Shown here one piece after another: positions 6,646 through 14,938 of a stretch of DNA of 24,585 nucleotides (the stretch's first letter is position 1; the number at the start of each line of letters is the position of its first letter). The DNA comes from an uncultured Opitutia bacterium. GTDB lineage: Bacteria > Verrucomicrobiota > Verrucomicrobiia > Opitutales > Opitutaceae. Location of the stretch: assembly GCA_937952235.1 (NCBI GenBank), contig CALFZM010000255.1, forward strand, positions 1-24,585. Direction: 5' to 3'. The notes beneath the pieces were generated by a model that was not told the DNA's origin, searched no databases, and was given only the letters and a program-made list of their open reading frames with translations. Both the position numbers and the translations under genes were made by a program.

Positions 6646-7511
6646 GGTCCGGCGCCGCCACTCCCACCCGGGCTTCCGGCAGCAGGACGGGCTGGCTGCT
6701 CCTGCCGCTGGCGGGCTGGCTGGTGGCGTTCGTGCTCGCGCCGGCGCTGATCCTCCTCGTGATCAGTTTCGCGACCCGCGACGACCTCGGTCGCGTGGTG
6801 TTCGCGTTCTCGCTCGAGAACTATGGGCGCGTGTTCGATCCGGTGTATCTCGGCATCTTTGCGCGGTCCGTCGGCTACGCCGCGCTCACGACCGTGCTGT
6901 GCATCGCGCTGGCGTATCCGGTCGCCTGGCACATCGCGCGGCTCGGCGCCCCCTGGCGGCAGCGGCTGCTGCTGCTCGTGATGATCCCGTTCTGGACCAG
7001 CTTCCTCATCCGCACCTACGCATGGATCACGATCCTGAAGCAGGAAGGGCTGCTCAACGGCGTGCTGCGCCACGCCGGGCTCATCGCGGCGCCGCTCGAG
7101 TTCCTGTACACGCCCGGCGCGGTCGTGCTGGGGCTCGTCTATGCGTACCTGCCGTTCATGATCCTGCCGCTCTATGCAAGCGCGGAGAAGGTCGAGCCCT
7201 CGTTGATCGAGGCCGCGCACGATCTCGGCTGCGGACCCTGGCGGACGTTCGCGACCATCGTGCTCCCCCTCACCCGGCCCGGTCTCGCCGCCGGCGTGAT
7301 GATGGTGTTCGTGCCGGCGATCGGGATGTTCGCGATCAGCGACCTGATGGGCGGCGCGCGGGTGCCCATGCTCGGCAACGTGATCCAGGACCAGTTTGTC
7401 GGTCAGGCCCGCGACAAGCCGTTCGGGGCGGCCCTCGGGGTGGTGTTCCTGCTGCTTTTCCTGGTCTCGTACGCGCTGCTGCGGCGGCGCGCGGAGGTGC
7501 GGCTGGGATGA
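6642..7511 (+). CDS. potB: Polyamine-type ABC transporter permease (PotB-like)
   Basis: The 289-residue inner-membrane permease starts with GTG at 6642, which overlaps the PotD stop codon (GTGA), so the genes are translationally coupled. PotB/PotH features include the first transmembrane helix (LLLPLAGWLVAFVLAPALIL), FWTSFLIRTYAWITIL in the middle (a PotB signature), the EAA loop (EAAHDLGCGPWRTFATIVLP) and FVPAIGMFAISDLMGG near the end. It should pair with the PotC-like protein to form the membrane channel. The frame stays open far upstream within potD, but the overlapping GTG is the only start that fits the family N terminus. Confidence 0.88.
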   Translation: MRSGAATPTRASGSRTGWLLLPLAGWLVAFVLAPALILLVISFATRDDLGRVVFAFSLENYGRVFDPVYLGIFARSVGYAALTTVLCIALAYPVAWHIARLGAPWRQRLLLLVMIPFWTSFLIRTYAWITILKQEGLLNGVLRHAGLIAAPLEFLYTPGAVVLGLVYAYLPFMILPLYASAEKVEPSLIEAAHDLGCGPWRTFATIVLPLTRPGLAAGVMMVFVPAIGMFAISDLMGGARVPMLGNVIQDQFVGQARDKPFGAALGVVFLLLFLVSYALLRRRAEVRLG

Positions 7512-8551
7512 GCGCGGCCGTCGAGTGGCGTGCGGTGCGGCGGCGCTTCGGGACCGTCACGGCGGTCGACGAGGTCAGCCTCGTCGTGCAAGCGGGGGAG
7601 TTTCTCACGCTGCTCGGGCCGTCGGGCTGCGGCAAGACGACCCTGCTCCGGCTCGCCGCGGGCTTCGAGACACCGGAAGCCGGCACGATCTGGCTCGGCG
7701 GTGCGGACGTCACCCACGAACCGCCGTTCCGGCGCGATGTGAACCAGGTGTTCCAGAGCTACGCCTTGTTTCCCCATCTTACCGTCCGGGACAACATCGC
7801 CTTCGGCCTGCGCCGGCAGGGACTTCCCGGTGCGGCGGTGACGGCCCGGGTCAGGGAGGCGGTGGAGCTCGTGGCGCTGCAGGGTTGCGAGGCCCGCTGG
7901 CCGCACGAACTCTCCGGCGGACAGCGCCAGCGCGTGGCGCTGGCCCGTGCGCTGGCGCCGCGCCCGGCGGTGCTGCTGCTCGACGAGCCCCTGTCGGCGC
8001 TCGATGCGCGCCTGCGCCGCACCATGCAGGAGGAACTCAAGCGGCTGCAGCGGCAGGTCGGCACCACGTTCGTGTTCGTGACGCACGACCAGGATGAGGC
8101 CATGGTCCTCAGCGACCGGATCGCCGTGCTGCAGGCGGGACGGCTCGTCCAGGTGGGCACCGGTCCGGAACTCTACCGCCGCCCGGCCACGGCGTTCGTC
8201 GCGGAGTTCCTCGGGCTGACCAACCTGCTCCCGGCCGTCCGCGCGGGGGAGGGCTGGCGTATCGACGCGGCGGTGACGCTCGCATCCGCCGCGGCCGGGG
8301 CCGCGGCGCCGGCGTGGATTTCCGTGCGGCCCGAGCGGGTCGCGCTGGCGCCGGCGCCGCCTCCGGGACCGAACGGATTTCGCGTGCGCGTGGAGGAGAC
8401 CGTCTTCCGGGGCGCCCTGGAGCAGCTCACCGTCGTCACCGACGGCGGCACGCGCCTGCTGGTGCTGCGCGCCGGCGGCTGCCCGGCGCAGCCCGGCCAG
8501 CTGTTCTGGGCGGGCGTCCCGCCGGAAGAAGTGGTGACCGTCGGCGCCTAG
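7508..8551 (+). CDS. potA: Polyamine-type ABC transporter ATP-binding subunit (PotA-like)
   Basis: The 347-residue ATPase contains Walker A GPSGCGKT (37-44), Q-loop Gln83 in NQVFQSYALFPHLTV, signature LSGGQRQRVALARAL (135-149), Walker B LLLDEP (156-161), D-loop SALD (163-166) and the H-loop His193 in VTHDQDEAM. Residues from about 240 form the C-terminal TOBE/OB region typical of PotA and other CUT1-like regulatory ATPases. The ATG overlaps the potB stop (ATGA), completing a tightly coupled potD-potB-potA set. It drives uptake by energising the PotB/PotC channel on the cytoplasmic face. The family also includes ATPases for iron, sulfate and sugars; the polyamine assignment comes from the binding protein and permeases. 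Confidence 0.9.
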   Translation: MSAAVEWRAVRRRFGTVTAVDEVSLVVQAGEFLTLLGPSGCGKTTLLRLAAGFETPEAGTIWLGGADVTHEPPFRRDVNQVFQSYALFPHLTVRDNIAFGLRRQGLPGAAVTARVREAVELVALQGCEARWPHELSGGQRQRVALARALAPRPAVLLLDEPLSALDARLRRTMQEELKRLQRQVGTTFVFVTHDQDEAMVLSDRIAVLQAGRLVQVGTGPELYRRPATAFVAEFLGLTNLLPAVRAGEGWRIDAAVTLASAAAGAAAPAWISVRPERVALAPAPPPGPNGFRVRVEETVFRGALEQLTVVTDGGTRLLVLRAGGCPAQPGQLFWAGVPPEEVVTVGA

Positions 8552-8629
8552 CCGGGACCCTTCCGCAGCCGGGGGGCAAAATTCGCTCTCCGGCATTGCC
8601 AGTCCCGGAGGGGCCGGCACCTTTCCCGT

Positions 8630-9619
8630 GTGATCTCGTCGATCGCGTTCCGCAACTTCCGTGCCCTGCGCAACACGCAGGTGCGCCTCGTGCCCTTCAA
8701 CGTCGTCATCGGGCCCAACGGCAGCGGCAAGACGAGCCTGATCGAGGCGGTCATGCGGCTTAGCACCCTCTCGAAGCTCGGCCTCGGCACCGGCGAGGTC
8801 GAGACGAAGCTGCCGGGCGGGCCGGAGATCGACGTGACGTTCGACGAGCCGTTCGCCGGCGTGGTCGTGCACATGAGCTGCGTGTCCGATGTCCGCTGCG
8901 ACGCGCTTCGCGTCGGCGTGCGGGATGTCGGGCGCTGGCCCGAGCTCCAGGCCGAGCTCGGGACGATCCGCTCCTACGTGCTGGACCACGAGGCCCTGGC
9001 CCGCGTGGCCAGGCGCGGCGACGGGGCCGAGCTGGGGCGCACGGGCGACAACCTCGCCGCCGTGCTCGCGCACCGGCGGGACCATGCCCCCGCGGCGTTT
9101 GCCGACCTGACGGGCGAGATGCTGCGGCTGATGCCGGAATTTCGCGAGCTGGTGCTGACCGAGCTGCCGGAAGGCGGCGTCGAGTTCGGCCTGAGGCTGA
9201 TCGACAACGGGCTGGTGCCAGCCGCGGAGCTGTCGCAGGGGATGCTCTACCTCACCGGCATCCTCGCCCTCGCGTACGACCCCGATCCGCCGCGCCTGCT
9301 GTGCATCGAGGAGGTCGATCGCGGCATTCATCCGCGGATGCTGCGGGCGCTGCGCGACCTCCTTTACCGGCTCAGCTATCCCCAGGCGTCCGGGGTTGCC
9401 CGCCGGCCCGTGCAGGTCATCACCACCTCGCATTCGCCCTACTTCATCGACCTGTTCCGGGATCATCCCGAGGAGGTCGTGATCTCGCACAAGCACGGCC
9501 GCGCGGCGACCTTCTCCCGGCTGATCGACCGGCCCGACCTGGGTGAGCTGCTGCGTGACGGCTCGCTCGGCGACATGTGGTTCAGCGGCATCCTGGGAGG
9601 CGTGCCGGAGGAGGGATGA
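8630..9619 (+). CDS. AAA_21 / OLD-like ABC-type ATPase
   Basis: The 329-residue cytoplasmic ATPase begins ISSIAFRNFRALRNTQVRL, the first strand pattern of RecF/SMC-like ATPases. It has Walker A GPNGSGKT (28-35), a degenerate ABC signature LSQGM (201-205), Walker B LLCIEEVDRGIHP (223-235) and the switch histidine in TTSHSPYFID (265-274). No long coiled-coil arms are present, which places it with AAA_21/OLD-type ATPases and not RecF or SbcC. The start is a GTG at 8630. The stop overlaps the ATG of a TOPRIM-like gene (ATGA), so this is a split version of the OLD nuclease layout. Such pairs are often defence or DNA-repair modules; here the role is inferred. It lies 78 bases after potA with no clear terminator. 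Confidence 0.82.
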   Translation: MISSIAFRNFRALRNTQVRLVPFNVVIGPNGSGKTSLIEAVMRLSTLSKLGLGTGEVETKLPGGPEIDVTFDEPFAGVVVHMSCVSDVRCDALRVGVRDVGRWPELQAELGTIRSYVLDHEALARVARRGDGAELGRTGDNLAAVLAHRRDHAPAAFADLTGEMLRLMPEFRELVLTELPEGGVEFGLRLIDNGLVPAAELSQGMLYLTGILALAYDPDPPRLLCIEEVDRGIHPRMLRALRDLLYRLSYPQASGVARRPVQVITTSHSPYFIDLFRDHPEEVVISHKHGRAATFSRLIDRPDLGELLRDGSLGDMWFSGILGGVPEEG

Positions 9620-10263
9620 AGGTCGCGCTGCTGAGCGAATCGCCCGCCGACGAAGCGGCCCTGCGGGTCCTGGTCGCGGCCCTGCTGCCGGACGCGCTGC
9701 AGTATGTGGGACCCGGATACCGTGCGCGCGGCTGGCCCAACGTTGGCCAGGTGATGCCATCCGTGCTCCGGCACCTGCACTTCAACACGGACGCGGAGGC
9801 CCTCGTCGTGGTGGTCGATTCCGACGACTCCGTCGTGCACTCCCCCGCGCACGATGCCCCCGGCTATTTCCACCCGCAGTGCCGCATGTGCCAGCTGCGG
9901 GCCATCTACCGGCTGACGACCCGCAGGCTCCCGCCGGCGCAGGGGCGCGACCGCGTGGTGCGCGCGATCGGAGTGGCGGTGCCGGCGATCGAGGCGTGGT
10001 ATCTCTGCGGCCGCGACGCCACGGTCAGCGAGGCGGCGTGGATCGAGGGCCAGGAACGCGGCCGGCTGCCCTACGACCGCGCCGATCTGAAGCGCCGCGT
10101 CTATGGGACGGACCGGCCTTCGCTGGTGCTGCAGACGGCCGTGGCCGTGCGGGAGGCCGAGCGCCATCGTCGCGATCCCCGGCGGCTGGAGAACGATTTT
10201 CCGGGATTTGCCGCGCTCGCGGCCGACCTGCGCCGGATGCCGCCGCGGACTGACGCGCGCTGA
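9616..10263 (+). CDS. TOPRIM/DUF4276-like protein, partner of the preceding ATPase
   Basis: The 215-residue protein has a Rossmann-like pattern with conserved acidic residues: ALLSESPADEAALRVLV near the N terminus (Glu8, with Asp12 and Glu13 nearby), VVVVDSDDS at 64-72 (Asp68, Asp70, Asp71) and AIEAWYL at 124-130 (Glu126). A Glu near strand one followed by a DxD-type motif is what TOPRIM nucleases and DUF4276 proteins show, and IEAW is typical of the DUF4276 group. Translation is coupled to the ATPase by a 4-base overlap, a common arrangement for ATPase plus TOPRIM defence pairs. The tail is rich in Arg. No membrane segment is visible. The specific DUF assignment is tentative, and nuclease activity is an inference. 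Confidence 0.62.
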   Translation: MKVALLSESPADEAALRVLVAALLPDALQYVGPGYRARGWPNVGQVMPSVLRHLHFNTDAEALVVVVDSDDSVVHSPAHDAPGYFHPQCRMCQLRAIYRLTTRRLPPAQGRDRVVRAIGVAVPAIEAWYLCGRDATVSEAAWIEGQERGRLPYDRADLKRRVYGTDRPSLVLQTAVAVREAERHRRDPRRLENDFPGFAALAADLRRMPPRTDAR

Positions 10264-10331
10264 CCGCCGCGATCGGTTTCCGCCGCCGCGCGAGCCTGAT
10301 ATCCTTGTGTCCGCCCGAAATCCTCCCGCAT

Positions 10332-10336
10332 AAGGA
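10332..10336 (+). promoter_or_regulatory. Ribosome binding site deciding the aas-like start
   Basis: AAGGA lies ten bases before the ATG at 10347. It is one of the few clear Shine-Dalgarno sites in the window and favours that ATG over upstream in-frame codons near 10305. Confidence 0.6.
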
Positions 10337-10346
10337 ATCCGCGCGT

Positions 10347-12578
10347 ATGCCTCCCCCGCTTTTCCGCCGGCGCACCTACCTGCCGTACGTCCTCGAACTC
10401 ATCGCCAGCCTCGTGGCCCGGGCGCTCTACCGGGTGCGCACGAGCGGCCTCGAGCACCTTCCCCGCGAGGGCGGCGTCCTGCTCATCTCGAACCACATCT
10501 CGTACGCCGACGTCGTCGTGCTCCAGCTCGTGTGCCCCCGGCCGATCCGGTTCGTCGGGTACCGCGGCCTGCGCCGAAATGCCTTCTTCAACTGGTGCTT
10601 CGAGATCAGCGGCTGCCTCAGCATGGCGCCCGAGCATCCGATGGAGGGCGTGCGCGCGGCGGTGCGGGCGCTGCGGCGCGGCGAGCTGGTCTGCCTCTGT
10701 CCCGAAGGGCACATCTCCCGCACGGGCCAGCTGCTCGAGATCAAGGAGGGCTTCGAGCTGATCGCGCGGCTGGCGTCGGCCCCGGTCATGGCGGCCTCGA
10801 TCGACGGGCTGTGGGGCTCGATCTTCTCCTTCGCCGGCAACAAGTACCTCTGGAAATCGCCGCGGCTGAAGCCCACGCCGGTGTTCATCGCCTTCGGCCG
10901 GCCCACGCCGCCGGGGGAGGTTTCGGCCGAATGGGCGCGCCGGGAGCTGCTGGACCTGGGCGAACGGGCCTTCAACGAGCGGCCCGTGCTGAAGCGCCAC
11001 CTCGGGCGGGAATGCGTGCGCGCCATCACCAAGCATCCCGGCCGGGTGGCGATCGTCGATCGCACGTTCCAGCGCCGGGCGCTCACCTGCGCGCAGCTCT
11101 ACGCCGCGGCCGCCGTGCTGTCGCGCCGGATTCGCGCGACGGTGCCGGAGAAGCGGGTCGGGATCGTGCTGCCCACCGGGGCGGGAGCCTTCATCGCCAA
11201 TCTCGCGATCGCCTGCGCCGGCAAGGTGCCGGTGAACCTCAACTTCACCGCGGGCCGCGCCGCGCTCGAGACGAGCCTCCGGATCGGCGGCATCAGCACG
11301 GTGCTCTCCGCCGAGGCGATGCGGGCCAAGGTGCCGAACTTTCCCTGGCCCGAGCGGACCCTCGACCTGAAGGCCGAGATCGAGGCCGCGGGCGGGAAGA
11401 AGGCAATGCTGCCCTGGCTGCTCGCCGCCTGGCTGCTGCCCAACCAGTGGTGCGCCGGGCTGCTCGGCACGCCGGCGGTCGGCGACCGCGCGGAGGCCGG
11501 ACTGCTCTTCACCAGCGGCAGCTCGGGCGAGCCCAAGGGAGTGGCGCTGACGCACCGCAACATCCTCGCCAACTGCGCCCAGATCTCGTCGCTGTCCATC
11601 CTGCCGGAAACCTGCGTGCTGCTCGCGTGCCTGCCGGTGTTCCACAGCTTCGGCTTCACCGTCACGCTGTGGTACCCGCTGCTGCGCGGCTCCCGCGTCG
11701 TCACGATCCCGAGCCCGCTCGAGACGCGCAAGATGGTCGACGCGATCCGCGACGAGGAATGCACGGTGCTGATCGCGGCGCCGACGTTCGTGCGCCCGAT
11801 CCTGAAGAAGGCGGAGTCGGCCGAACTGCGCTCGCTCGACCTCGTCGTCACCGGCGCGGAGAAGCTGCCCGCCGACCTGCACCAGTCGTTCCTCGAGCAG
11901 TTCCACATCGACATCCTCCAGGGCTACGGGCTCACCGAGACGACCCCGGCCGCCAACATCAACCAGCCGCACCCGCCCGTCGTGACTTCGACCAACGAGC
12001 CCCAGGTCGGCAAGCGCTATGGCTCCGTCGGCCGCATGATGCCCGGCATGACGGCGCGAATCATGGATCCGGATACCGGCCGCGACCTCCCGCTGCAGGA
12101 GACCGGCGTGGTGCTCTTCCGGGGACCCAACGTCTTCGGCGGCTACCTGGACGATCCGGACAAGACGCGCGCGGCGTTTCGCGACGGCTGGTTCGTCACC
12201 GGCGATCTCGGGCGGTTCGATTCCGAAGGCTTTCTCTTCATCGAGGGCCGCCTCTCGCGGTTCTCGAAGATCGGCGGCGAGATGGTGCCGCATGGCACCG
12301 TGGAGCAGAAGATCGTCGAGGCCTTCGGCTGGGACCAGCTCGACAGCCTCGCCGCCTTCGTCACCGGCATCCCCGATCCCGCCAAGGGCGAGGCGCTCGT
12401 GCTCATCACGACGCAGGACGTCACGGTCGAGATCGTCCGCGGCAAGCTCGCCGAGCTTGGCGTGCCGAACCTCTGGGTGCCGAAGATCATCCGGCGCGTG
12501 GAGGCGATCCCGATGCTGGGCACCGGCAAGACCGACATGAAGCGCTGCCGGGAGCTGGCGCTCGAGGTGGGGAAGTAG
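10347..12578 (+). CDS. aas: Bifunctional acyltransferase / acyl-ACP (acyl-CoA) synthetase, Aas-like
   Basis: The 743-residue protein joins two enzymes. The N-terminal PlsC-type acyltransferase (about 1-220) carries the catalytic NHISYAD (His50, Asp55; HX4D) and the CPEGHISRTG phosphate-binding motif (118-127). The C-terminal adenylate-forming domain has the AMP-binding P-loop LLFTSGSSGEPKG near 385-397, GYGLTETTP near 526 and the hinge region FLFIEGRLSRFSKIGGEMV near 630. The length and order match E. coli Aas, which activates free fatty acid to acyl-ACP and reacylates 2-acyl-lysophosphatidylethanolamine at the inner membrane. No LplT-like lysophospholipid flippase is fused or adjacent, so the lysolipid source is open. 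A general acyl-CoA ligase fused to an acyltransferase is the alternative. It stands alone on the plus strand, 83 bases after the TOPRIM gene. Confidence 0.85.
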   Translation: MPPPLFRRRTYLPYVLELIASLVARALYRVRTSGLEHLPREGGVLLISNHISYADVVVLQLVCPRPIRFVGYRGLRRNAFFNWCFEISGCLSMAPEHPMEGVRAAVRALRRGELVCLCPEGHISRTGQLLEIKEGFELIARLASAPVMAASIDGLWGSIFSFAGNKYLWKSPRLKPTPVFIAFGRPTPPGEVSAEWARRELLDLGERAFNERPVLKRHLGRECVRAITKHPGRVAIVDRTFQRRALTCAQLYAAAAVLSRRIRATVPEKRVGIVLPTGAGAFIANLAIACAGKVPVNLNFTAGRAALETSLRIGGISTVLSAEAMRAKVPNFPWPERTLDLKAEIEAAGGKKAMLPWLLAAWLLPNQWCAGLLGTPAVGDRAEAGLLFTSGSSGEPKGVALTHRNILANCAQISSLSILPETCVLLACLPVFHSFGFTVTLWYPLLRGSRVVTIPSPLETRKMVDAIRDEECTVLIAAPTFVRPILKKAESAELRSLDLVVTGAEKLPADLHQSFLEQFHIDILQGYGLTETTPAANINQPHPPVVTSTNEPQVGKRYGSVGRMMPGMTARIMDPDTGRDLPLQETGVVLFRGPNVFGGYLDDPDKTRAAFRDGWFVTGDLGRFDSEGFLFIEGRLSRFSKIGGEMVPHGTVEQKIVEAFGWDQLDSLAAFVTGIPDPAKGEALVLITTQDVTVEIVRGKLAELGVPNLWVPKIIRRVEAIPMLGTGKTDMKRCRELALEVGK

Positions 12579-12678
12579 GACGGCACCCGGCAGCGTGAGC
12601 CATGACGCCTGATCCTGGACCGCCGGGCGCGGGCCGCGCCGTCGGCCGCGGCCGGTACGCGATCCGCTGACCCTTCGC

Positions 12679-13692
12679 ATGCGCCTCGACTGTCACCTTC
12701 ATGTCGTCGGCAACGGCACGGGCGGGACCGGGTGCTGGTACCGGCCGCGCGGAATCACGCGCTTCGGGGCGCCGCTGATGCTGCGCAATGTCGGGCTGCC
12801 GCGAGCGGCGCTGCGGGGCGACCTCGAGGGGCTGTACGCGCGGCAGATGCTGCGGTTCATCCGCGAGTCGTCGCTCGACGGCGCCGTGGTCCTCGCCCAG
12901 GACGAGCCGCACACCGCGGAGGGTCGGCGGATCGACGGCGTGGGCTCGTTCTACGTCCCCAACGACTTCGTCCTGGGCCTGGCGCGGCGGCACCCGGAGT
13001 TCCTGCCGGCCGTGTCGATCCACCCGGCGCGGAGCGACGCCCGCGAGGAGCTCGAGCGGTGTCTTGCCGCCGGGGCGGTGATGCTGAAGTGCCTGCCCAA
13101 CTGCCAGAACATCGACTGGAACGACCGCCGCTACACGGGCTTTCTCGAACGCATGGCGGAGAGCGGTCTCATCCTGCTCGCGCACACCGGCAGCGAGCGC
13201 ACGCTGCCCGTGCTCGACGCCCGGCTGGCGAGCCCGCGCGTGCTCACGCGGGCGCTCGAGATCGGCGTGACGTGCATCGCGGCGCACAGCGGCACGGGCA
13301 CGGCGATGCTCGATCCGTGTTACTTCGAGGAGTTCGTGGCGATGACGCGGCGGTTTCCCCGGCTCTACGGCGACAACAGCGCCCTCGCGTGCTGCAACCT
13401 GCGCGGCAAGCCCGCGGTCCTGCGCCGCATGGTGAGCTCCGAGCTCGCGGGGCGCATCCTGCACGGGAGCGACGTGCCGGTGCCCGTCAGCGCCTTCACG
13501 CTCTGGCTGGGCGGCGCGGTATCGTGGCGGCAGTGGCGGTCAAGTGGGCGGCTGCCGAATCCGCTCGAGCGGGACGTGCAGATCAAACGCGCGCTCGGCT
13601 TCGGCGACGCCACCTTCACCGGACTCGCGCCGCTGCTGCGGGTGAAACCGCGGGGCGGCCCGGGCTTCAGCCCGCCGGCAGTTCCAGCGTGA
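12679..13692 (+). CDS. Amidohydrolase-family protein (amidohydrolase 2 type)
   Basis: The 337-residue protein begins MRLDCHLHVVGNG, the metal-binding HxH (His6, His8) after strand one of an amidohydrolase TIM barrel. Further likely metal or substrate residues follow in order: SIHPAR (about 114-119), LKCLPNCQNID (about 135-145), LLAHTGSE, CIAAHSGTG and the late aspartate in LHGSDVPVP. This is the sequence of elements in the amidohydrolase_2 family (decarboxylases and lactone or amide hydrolases). There is no signal peptide, so it is cytoplasmic. The substrate cannot be told from the sequence. The 100 bases upstream hold only GC-rich palindromes. The last 26 bases overlap the end of the convergent kinase gene. 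Confidence 0.8.
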   Translation: MRLDCHLHVVGNGTGGTGCWYRPRGITRFGAPLMLRNVGLPRAALRGDLEGLYARQMLRFIRESSLDGAVVLAQDEPHTAEGRRIDGVGSFYVPNDFVLGLARRHPEFLPAVSIHPARSDAREELERCLAAGAVMLKCLPNCQNIDWNDRRYTGFLERMAESGLILLAHTGSERTLPVLDARLASPRVLTRALEIGVTCIAAHSGTGTAMLDPCYFEEFVAMTRRFPRLYGDNSALACCNLRGKPAVLRRMVSSELAGRILHGSDVPVPVSAFTLWLGGAVSWRQWRSSGRLPNPLERDVQIKRALGFGDATFTGLAPLLRVKPRGGPGFSPPAVPA

Positions 13693-14938
13693 ACGTGGCG
13701 CCGCTGCCGGGACCGTCGCTGTGAGCAGTGAGGTCCCCGTCCATCGCCCGCGCCGCCGCGAGGGACGAATGCAGTCCGAACCCGTGGCCGCCCGGGCGCG
13801 TGGTGAAGCCGTGCGTGAAGATGCGCCCGAGGTTGCGGGCGGGAATGCCGATGCCGTTGTCCGTCACGACCAGGCGCACGCGGCCGCCGTCCCCCGGGCC
13901 GATGCGCACCGTGACGACCCGCGGTGACGCCCCGCCCTCGACCACGGCGAACTTCGCGTTGCGGATGAGGTTGATCAGGATCTGGAGCACCTTGGACTTG
14001 TCGGCCCGGACCGGCGGCGCCGCGGCGAACTCGCGCACGCACCGCACTTCGTGCCGCTCGAGCGAACCGGCGTTCATGCGCAGGGCGTCCTCCATCAACT
14101 GCGCGGGATCGTGCAGCGCGATCGTGCCCGCGGTGGTGTGGCACGCCTGCTGCATGCCGACGATCTCCTTGATATGGTCGATGCTCTGCTGGAGCGACGA
14201 AAGTTCGCGGCGCAGCCGTTCGCGTTCGTCGAGCCAGTGGCGGCCGAGCGAGGCGATGAACTCGGGCACGAGCCGGCCCTTGGGATCCGCGGTGAGGTAG
14301 TGCCCGAGGTCGCCGGCATGGGACTGCAGGAGCTCCGAGACGCGCTCGAGGCTGGCGGCCTTCGACTGGGCCAGGCCCGAGGCAAGCACGCCCGCGGCGA
14401 CGTTCACGCTCGTGAGCACGTTGCCCACGTTGTGCAGCACGCCCGTGGCGACCTCGGCCATGCCGGCGAGGCGCGAGGCATGGGTGAGCTCGCGGAGGGC
14501 CTGCTCGAGTTCCAGCTTGATCGTCTGCGTCTCGGTGACGTCGGTGCAGAGGCCGAAGGTGCCGACCACGGCGCCCTGTTCGTCGCGCAGCGGGAGCTTG
14601 CTCACCTCGGTCCACGCTTCGCGGCCGTCGCGGAAGGCCGTATGTTCGAGCCGGGCGAGCCGGGGTTTCCCCGAGGCCATGATCTCCTCCTCGTCCGCCC
14701 GGGCGGCACGGGCGTGGTCCGCGGTGAAGAAATCGGCGTCGCTCAGGCCCAGCATGTCCTCCGGTTCGCAGCCGTGCCGGTGCGCCTTGGAGTGGCTGAC
14801 CGCGATGAAATGGCTCGCGGCGTCCTTGAAGAAGACGAAGTCGGGCACGTGCGCGAGGAACGCCTCCACCAGCGTGCGGTCGAGCGGCGGCGCGGGCCGT
14901 TCCGGCGGTTCGAACGGGACGGAGGAACCGGAGCTCAT
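13667..14938 (-). CDS. PAS-domain sensor histidine kinase with atypical H-box (paralogue 1)
   Basis: The 423-residue soluble kinase has a PAS domain at about 22-138 (FLAHVPDFVFFKDAASHFIA through VGTFGLCTDVTE). A short coiled linker follows, then an atypical dimerisation helix AEVATGVLHNVGNVLTSVNV (161-180, His169), an N-box LINLIRNAKFAV (321-332), G1 DNGIGIP (360-366) and G2 GGHGFGLHS (383-391). There is no transmembrane segment, so the signal is cytoplasmic. No response regulator is fused. It is the last gene of a three-gene leftward unit; its ATG overlaps the stop of the paralogous kinase (ATGA). The HNVGN H-box replaces the usual HExRxP, as in a recognised subgroup of kinases. Partners are probably receivers of the hybrid kinase in the same unit or unlinked regulators. 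Confidence 0.88.
   Translation of the reverse strand: MSSGSSVPFEPPERPAPPLDRTLVEAFLAHVPDFVFFKDAASHFIAVSHSKAHRHGCEPEDMLGLSDADFFTADHARAARADEEEIMASGKPRLARLEHTAFRDGREAWTEVSKLPLRDEQGAVVGTFGLCTDVTETQTIKLELEQALRELTHASRLAGMAEVATGVLHNVGNVLTSVNVAAGVLASGLAQSKAASLERVSELLQSHAGDLGHYLTADPKGRLVPEFIASLGRHWLDERERLRRELSSLQQSIDHIKEIVGMQQACHTTAGTIALHDPAQLMEDALRMNAGSLERHEVRCVREFAAAPPVRADKSKVLQILINLIRNAKFAVVEGGASPRVVTVRIGPGDGGRVRLVVTDNGIGIPARNLGRIFTHGFTTRPGGHGFGLHSSLAAARAMDGDLTAHSDGPGSGATFTLELPAG

Noticed and set aside
7403..9760. 785-codon antisense open frame across potA and the ATPase gene
   Set aside because: Its product is a low-complexity shadow with no domain, and the opposite strand encodes two clear ATPases.
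12579..12678. Terminator or small gene between the aas-like and amidohydrolase genes
   Set aside because: The GC-rich palindromes (GGCGCGGGCCGCGCC and CGGCCGCGGCCG) lack a loop and a T-run, and no reading frame of interest is present.
10101..12680. 859-codon antisense open frame across the aas-like gene
   Set aside because: The translation is rich in Arg, His and Glu with no motif, while the plus strand carries the complete acyltransferase and adenylation motifs.
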